Below are positions 14,112 to 17,732 of a stretch of 17,732 nt of DNA, in pieces; positions within the stretch are counted from its first letter, which is position 1, and each line of letters begins with the position of its first letter. The DNA lies in NCBI GenBank assembly GCA_017550205.1, contig JAFZPS010000067.1, positions 1 through 17,732 of the forward strand. The letters are read 5' to 3'. A program made the position numbers and the translations under genes. Below the pieces are notes generated by a model that worked only from the letters and a program-made list of their open reading frames with translations, made no database searches and was not told the DNA's origin. The stretch is from Bacilli bacterium (GTDB lineage Bacteria > Bacillota_I > Bacilli_A > RF39 > UBA660).

Positions 14112-15425
14112 ATGATTAGTATTGAGAATAACTTTAAATTTCATGATAATGATAGAATAGTTATTGGGTGTTCTACAGGACCTGATAGTATGGCTTTATT
14201 AGATATGTTATTAAAGATAAGAGAAAAGTATAATTTATCTATAATAGTTGCTCATGTTAATCATAATGTGAGAAAAGAAAGTTACGAAGAAGCAGAATTT
14301 ATTAAAAAATATTGTGAAGATAATAATTTAATATGTGAATCTATGGTAATAGAAAATTATGGTGATGATAATTTTCATAATGAGGCTAGAAATATAAGAT
14401 ATAATTTCTTTGAAAATTTAGTTCATAAGTATGATGCTAATTATTTAATGACTGCTCATCATGGTGATGATTTAGTAGAAACTATTTTAATGAGAATGGT
14501 TAGAGGATCTAATTTAAGTGGATATAGTGGATTTAAGAGTATTGTTAATATGGATGGATACTATATTGTTAGACCTTTAATTTATTATACTAAAGATGAA
14601 TTAGAGGAATATGATAGAGAAAATAATGTAAAATATTATATAGATAGTTCTAATTCTAAAGATAAATATACTAGAAATAGATATCGTAAGTACGTGCTAC
14701 CTTTCTTAAAAGAAGAAGAGAAAGATGTACATTTAAAATTCTTAAAGTTTAGTAATACATTACATGAAGCAGAGAAGTTTATTGATAAAGCTAGAGAAAG
14801 AGCTATAAATAGAGTAATGGAGGATAATAAGATTAATATAGATAAGTTCTTATTAGAAGATAGTTATCTTCAAAAAGAAATACTATATTACTTATTAAGT
14901 GAATTTTATCAAGATGATTTAATATTACTTAGTGATAGACATATTAGTTTAATACTTGAATTAATTAATAGTAATAAAGCTAATAGTTATATTAATTTAC
15001 CTAATGAGGTTATAGCTAGAAAGAATTATAATTATTTTGAAATTATTAAAGAAATAGAAGATATAGCTAATTATGAGATAGAGTTTGATGAAATAGTTAT
15101 GTTACCTAATAATAGAAAGATTGAGAGAATAGAGGATACTACTGATAATAGTAATAATATATGTAGATTAAATAGTAGTGAAATTAGTTTACCTTTAATA
15201 GTGAGAACTAGAAAAATAGGAGATAGAATTTCTGTTAAGGGTCTTAATGGTACTAAGAAAGTTAAAGATATATTTATTGATAAGAAAATATCATTATTAG
15301 ATAGAGATATATGGCCTATAGTAGTTGATTCAGAAGGAAGGGTAGTATGGATACCTGGAATAAAAAAATCAAGATTTGACAAAAAAAAGACTGAAAAGTA
15401 TGATATAATATTGAAATACAGTTAG
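14112..15425 (+). CDS. tilS: tRNA-Ile lysidine synthetase
   Basis: Modifies C34 of tRNA-Ile(CAU) to lysidine using ATP and lysine, turning a Met-like anticodon into an AUA reader; essential in most bacteria. The PP-loop is S21-T-G-P-D-S26, a variant of SGGxDS, followed by AHVNHNVR and the signature AHHGDDLVETILMRMVRG. The TilS C-terminal domain is seen from about 360 (RKIGDRISVKGLNGTKKVKDIF). The 437 residues are normal. AUA codons are abundant in the surrounding genes, so the enzyme should be in heavy demand. ftsH starts ten bases after the stop; hprT, which lies between them in B. subtilis, is absent. Confidence 0.96.
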   Translation: MISIENNFKFHDNDRIVIGCSTGPDSMALLDMLLKIREKYNLSIIVAHVNHNVRKESYEEAEFIKKYCEDNNLICESMVIENYGDDNFHNEARNIRYNFFENLVHKYDANYLMTAHHGDDLVETILMRMVRGSNLSGYSGFKSIVNMDGYYIVRPLIYYTKDELEEYDRENNVKYYIDSSNSKDKYTRNRYRKYVLPFLKEEEKDVHLKFLKFSNTLHEAEKFIDKARERAINRVMEDNKINIDKFLLEDSYLQKEILYYLLSEFYQDDLILLSDRHISLILELINSNKANSYINLPNEVIARKNYNYFEIIKEIEDIANYEIEFDEIVMLPNNRKIERIEDTTDNSNNICRLNSSEISLPLIVRTRKIGDRISVKGLNGTKKVKDIFIDKKISLLDRDIWPIVVDSEGRVVWIPGIKKSRFDKKKTEKYDIILKYS

Positions 15426-15435
15426 GAGGAATTTT

Positions 15436-17412
15436 ATGGATAACAAAGTAAATAAAAAAACTGTTAGAAGAGGATTATTACCATATTTATTTATAGGTAT
15501 TATAATAATTGGTGTATTCTTTGTTTTTAATGTTTTAAATAGAGAAGTTCATAAGTTAACTTATAATGAATTTATAGAGAAATTAGATAATGCTAAGATT
15601 ACTGAATTAACTATTGTACCTAGAAGTAGTGGTTATGTATATGATATTTCTGGTACTTTAGATGGGTATAAAGAAAATGAAGTATTTGAAGCTACATTAC
15701 CTTTATCAGAAGAAGTAATGAAGAAAATAGTTAATGCTTCTGATGAACAAAGTTTTAAGGTTAATGTTAAACCTGATCCAGATGCATCTAGTTTATTATT
15801 AATAGTTATTAATGTATTACCTATATTAATACTTGTGGGTGGTGCTTTCTGGTTCTTTAGTAAGCAAATGGCTGGAAATAAGAGTAGTTTAGATTTTGGT
15901 AAGAGTAGAGCTAAATTAAATAGTGATAAAAATAAAGTTACATTTAAAAATGTAGCAGGATTAAAGGAAGAAAAGGAAGAAGTAAAAGAATTAATTGATT
16001 TCTTAAAGAATCCTAAGAAATTCCAAAAATTAGGTGCTAGAATACCTAAAGGTGTTTTATTAATGGGTCCTCCAGGAACTGGTAAAACATTACTTGCTAA
16101 AGCTGTTGCTGGTGAAGCTAATGTTCCATTTTACTTTATAAGTGGATCTGATTTTGTAGAATTATTCGTTGGTGTTGGTGCTTCTCGTGTAAGAGACATG
16201 TTTCAACAGGCTAAGAGAAATGCACCTTGTTTAATATTTATTGATGAAATTGATGCAGTAGGACGTCAACGTGGTACTGGTTTAGGTGGAGGTCATGATG
16301 AAAGAGAACAAACACTTAACCAATTACTTACTGAGATGGACGGTTTTGGAGAAAATGAAGGTATCATTATTATTGCTGCTACAAATAGACCAGATGTACT
16401 TGATCCTGCATTATTAAGACCTGGGCGTTTCGATAGACAAGTTACAGTTAATTTACCTGATGTTAGAGGTCGTGAAGAAATACTTGAAGTACACGCTAAG
16501 AATAAAATACTTTCTAAAGGTATTACATTAAAGAATTTAGCTAAACGTACTCCAGGATTTAGTGGTGCTGATCTTGAAAACTTATTAAATGAAGCTGCAT
16601 TACTTGCAGTTAGACGTGATAAGAATGAAATTGGTATGAGTGAAATTGATGAAGCTACAGATAGAGTTCTTATGGGACCAGCTAAAGTTAGTCATAAATA
16701 CTCAGAAAATGATAGAAAACTAGTAGCTTACCATGAAGCAGGACATGCTGTTATTGGTATTAAATTAAAAAATGCTAGTGATGTTCAAAAAGTTACTATT
16801 ATTCCACGTGGTAGTGCCGGTGGATATAATATGATGGTTCCTAGTGAAGAAAAAATGTGTTCAACTAAGACTGATTTATTAGAAGAAATTACTGGATTAC
16901 TTGGTGGTAGAACTGCAGAAGAAATTACTTTTGGTGAAATTACTACTGGTGCTCATAATGACTTTGAAAAAGCTACTAAGATAGCTCGTGCAATGGTTAC
17001 TGAATATGGTATGAGTGATTTAGGACCTCTTCAATTTGAACAACCATCAGGTAGTGTCTTCTTAGGAAGAGATTATAATAAACCACAACACTTCTCTAAT
17101 GAAGTTGCTAACGAAATAGATATGGAAATGCGTAAAATAATTGATGATTGTCATAAGAAAGCAACTGAAATCATTAAGAAGAATAAGAGTTTATTAAAAC
17201 TAATTGCTGAAACATTATTAGAATATGAAACATTAACTAAAGAACAAATTGATTATTTAGTTGAACATGGTAAGATGCCAGAAGAAGATGATACTAATTT
17301 AGAATCATTATCTATTACTAAATTAAAAGCAATGGCTAAAGAAAAAGGTATTGAAGGATATTCGAAAATGAATAAAGCTGAATTATTAAAAGAATTAGAT
17401 GAAAAAAACTAA
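15436..17412 (+). CDS. ftsH: ATP-dependent membrane zinc metalloprotease FtsH with a Rho_N/SAP-like tail
   Basis: Hexameric AAA+ protease that extracts and degrades membrane and regulatory proteins. Membrane segments lie at about 15-32 and 120-142 with the small extracytoplasmic domain between. Walker A is GPPGTGKT (211-218), Walker B IDEID has D270, and the second region of homology [20 protein letters not shown] is at about 315-334. The zinc site is H433-E-A-G-H437 with D509 as third ligand. Odd feature: after the peptidase domain and an acidic linker (PEEDD), residues 622-658 form a helix-turn-helix-like unit ([20 protein letters not shown] then NKAELLKEL). It resembles a Rho N-terminal/SAP-type domain, which I do not associate with FtsH. 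A TTAGGAGG site precedes the start. Co-transcribed with tilS. Confidence 0.97.
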   Translation: MDNKVNKKTVRRGLLPYLFIGIIIIGVFFVFNVLNREVHKLTYNEFIEKLDNAKITELTIVPRSSGYVYDISGTLDGYKENEVFEATLPLSEEVMKKIVNASDEQSFKVNVKPDPDASSLLLIVINVLPILILVGGAFWFFSKQMAGNKSSLDFGKSRAKLNSDKNKVTFKNVAGLKEEKEEVKELIDFLKNPKKFQKLGARIPKGVLLMGPPGTGKTLLAKAVAGEANVPFYFISGSDFVELFVGVGASRVRDMFQQAKRNAPCLIFIDEIDAVGRQRGTGLGGGHDEREQTLNQLLTEMDGFGENEGIIIIAATNRPDVLDPALLRPGRFDRQVTVNLPDVRGREEILEVHAKNKILSKGITLKNLAKRTPGFSGADLENLLNEAALLAVRRDKNEIGMSEIDEATDRVLMGPAKVSHKYSENDRKLVAYHEAGHAVIGIKLKNASDVQKVTIIPRGSAGGYNMMVPSEEKMCSTKTDLLEEITGLLGGRTAEEITFGEITTGAHNDFEKATKIARAMVTEYGMSDLGPLQFEQPSGSVFLGRDYNKPQHFSNEVANEIDMEMRKIIDDCHKKATEIIKKNKSLLKLIAETLLEYETLTKEQIDYLVEHGKMPEEDDTNLESLSITKLKAMAKEKGIEGYSKMNKAELLKELDEKN

Positions 17413-17422
17413 TTCTTTTTTC
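17401..17422 (+). terminator. Weak terminator after ftsH
   Basis: GAAAAAA (17401-17407) pairs with TTTTTTC (17416-17422) around the stop codon. The T run is interrupted by C. It competes with a longer inverted repeat (17407-17418 and 17434-17445). Confidence 0.45.
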
Positions 17423-17445
17423 TTGCAAAATAGAAAGAATTAGTT
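17407..17445 (+). repeat. 12-base inverted repeat around the mscL -35
   Basis: AACTAATTCTTT (17407-17418) and AAAGAATTAGTT (17434-17445) are perfect inverted copies 15 bases apart. The left arm starts in the last codon and stop of ftsH, the spacer holds the mscL -35, and the right arm touches the first base of the -10. It could be an operator, part of a terminator, or coincidence. Confidence 0.5.
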
Positions 17446-17450
17446 ATAAT
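17423..17450 (+). promoter_or_regulatory. Promoter of mscL
   Basis: TTGCAA (17423-17428) and a perfect TATAAT (17445-17450) are spaced 16 bases apart. Start near 17457, leader about 16 bases with AAGGAG at 17459-17464. Confidence 0.65.
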
Positions 17451-17472
17451 ATAAGGCAAAGGAGTGAAATGT

Positions 17473-17732
17473 ATGGCTAAAAAAGTAGTTGATAAGGAAA
17501 AGTTAGCTAAGGTTACTAAAAAAGGGAAAGGTTTTATGGGTGAATTTAAAGAATTCATCATGCGTGGAAATGTTATGGATATGGCTGTCGGTGTTATTAT
17601 CGGGGCTGCATTTTCAGGAATCGTTACAGCATTAACTGATGATTTCATTAATCCATTAATTAATGGTATTGGTGGAGCAGAAGTTGGAGGAACTTTAAAA
17701 ATCTACGGAGGACAAGTTATTAAATATGGTGA
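17473..17732 (+). CDS. mscL: Large-conductance mechanosensitive channel MscL (partial, 3' end outside window)
   Basis: Homopentameric pore that opens under membrane tension and releases solutes on osmotic downshock. The 86 visible residues include the family hallmark [35 protein letters not shown] (first amphipathic helix plus TM1) and the start of the external loop. The reading frame runs open past the window end, so about the last third is missing. Start ATG 17473 follows AAGGAG. About 20 Lys-rich residues precede the usual N-terminal helix, an extension most MscL proteins lack. It has its own promoter; the family often stands alone. Confidence 0.95.
   Translation, partial: MAKKVVDKEKLAKVTKKGKGFMGEFKEFIMRGNVMDMAVGVIIGAAFSGIVTALTDDFINPLINGIGGAEVGGTLKIYGGQVIKYG

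Noticed and set aside
1..17732. tRNA or rRNA genes, insertion sequences, prophage or CRISPR arrays
   Set aside because: I looked for tRNA arms, transposase motifs, inverted terminal repeats and regular direct repeats, and saw none I can support. Only short intergenic gaps and the T-box leader lie outside genes.

Overview
The window is very AT-rich chromosomal DNA from a low-GC Gram-positive bacterium (Bacillota). It carries endospore genes (yabG, yabP, yabQ, spoVG) alongside veg, divIC, tilS and ftsH in an order that is a shuffled version of the Bacillus subtilis metS-ksgA-veg-spoVG and mfd-yabP-divIC-tilS-ftsH regions. TGA acts as a stop (tatD and yabG end on it) and TGG encodes Trp, so the standard bacterial code applies despite the Mollicutes-like composition. 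The host is probably a spore-forming, perhaps uncultured, gut-type Bacilli or Clostridia lineage; the sequence alone does not fix the genus. All genes are on the + strand.

Layout: mfd (20-3322); an unrecognised helical protein (3363-4019); a methionine T-box leader (4047-4286) controlling a dCMP deaminase and metG (to 6292); tatD (6329-7081); two related membrane-anchored extracytoplasmic proteins (7123-8308) followed by a SipW/ER-type signal peptidase (8393-8986); rsmA/ksgA (9038-9838); yabG, veg and spoVG (9885-11225); a 578-residue coiled-coil protein of unknown function (11320-13056); yabP-yabQ (13120-13676); divIC (13760-14059); tilS-ftsH (14112-17412); and the start of mscL (17473 to the window end, cut off).

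The genes are packed into short units. A typical boundary is a stop codon lying inside or beside an intrinsic terminator hairpin, then a TATAAT -10 box, then a Shine-Dalgarno site 10-20 bases later. Two ribosome-site styles alternate: AGGAGG and GGTGAT. The GGTGAT type contains an in-frame or nearby GTG that can mislead start calling, so several starts here are set one or a few codons inside the longest reading frame.

The housekeeping genes cover transcription-coupled repair (mfd), Met-tRNA charging (metG), 16S rRNA dimethylation (rsmA), tRNA-Ile lysidine synthesis (tilS), division (divIC) and membrane proteolysis (ftsH). The least ordinary items are the two-protein plus SipW-like cassette where B. 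subtilis has yabE-rnmV, a Rho_N/SAP-like tail on FtsH, a Met T-box whose first gene is a dCMP deaminase, a probable ATT start codon for yabG, and the large coiled-coil protein between spoVG and yabP.
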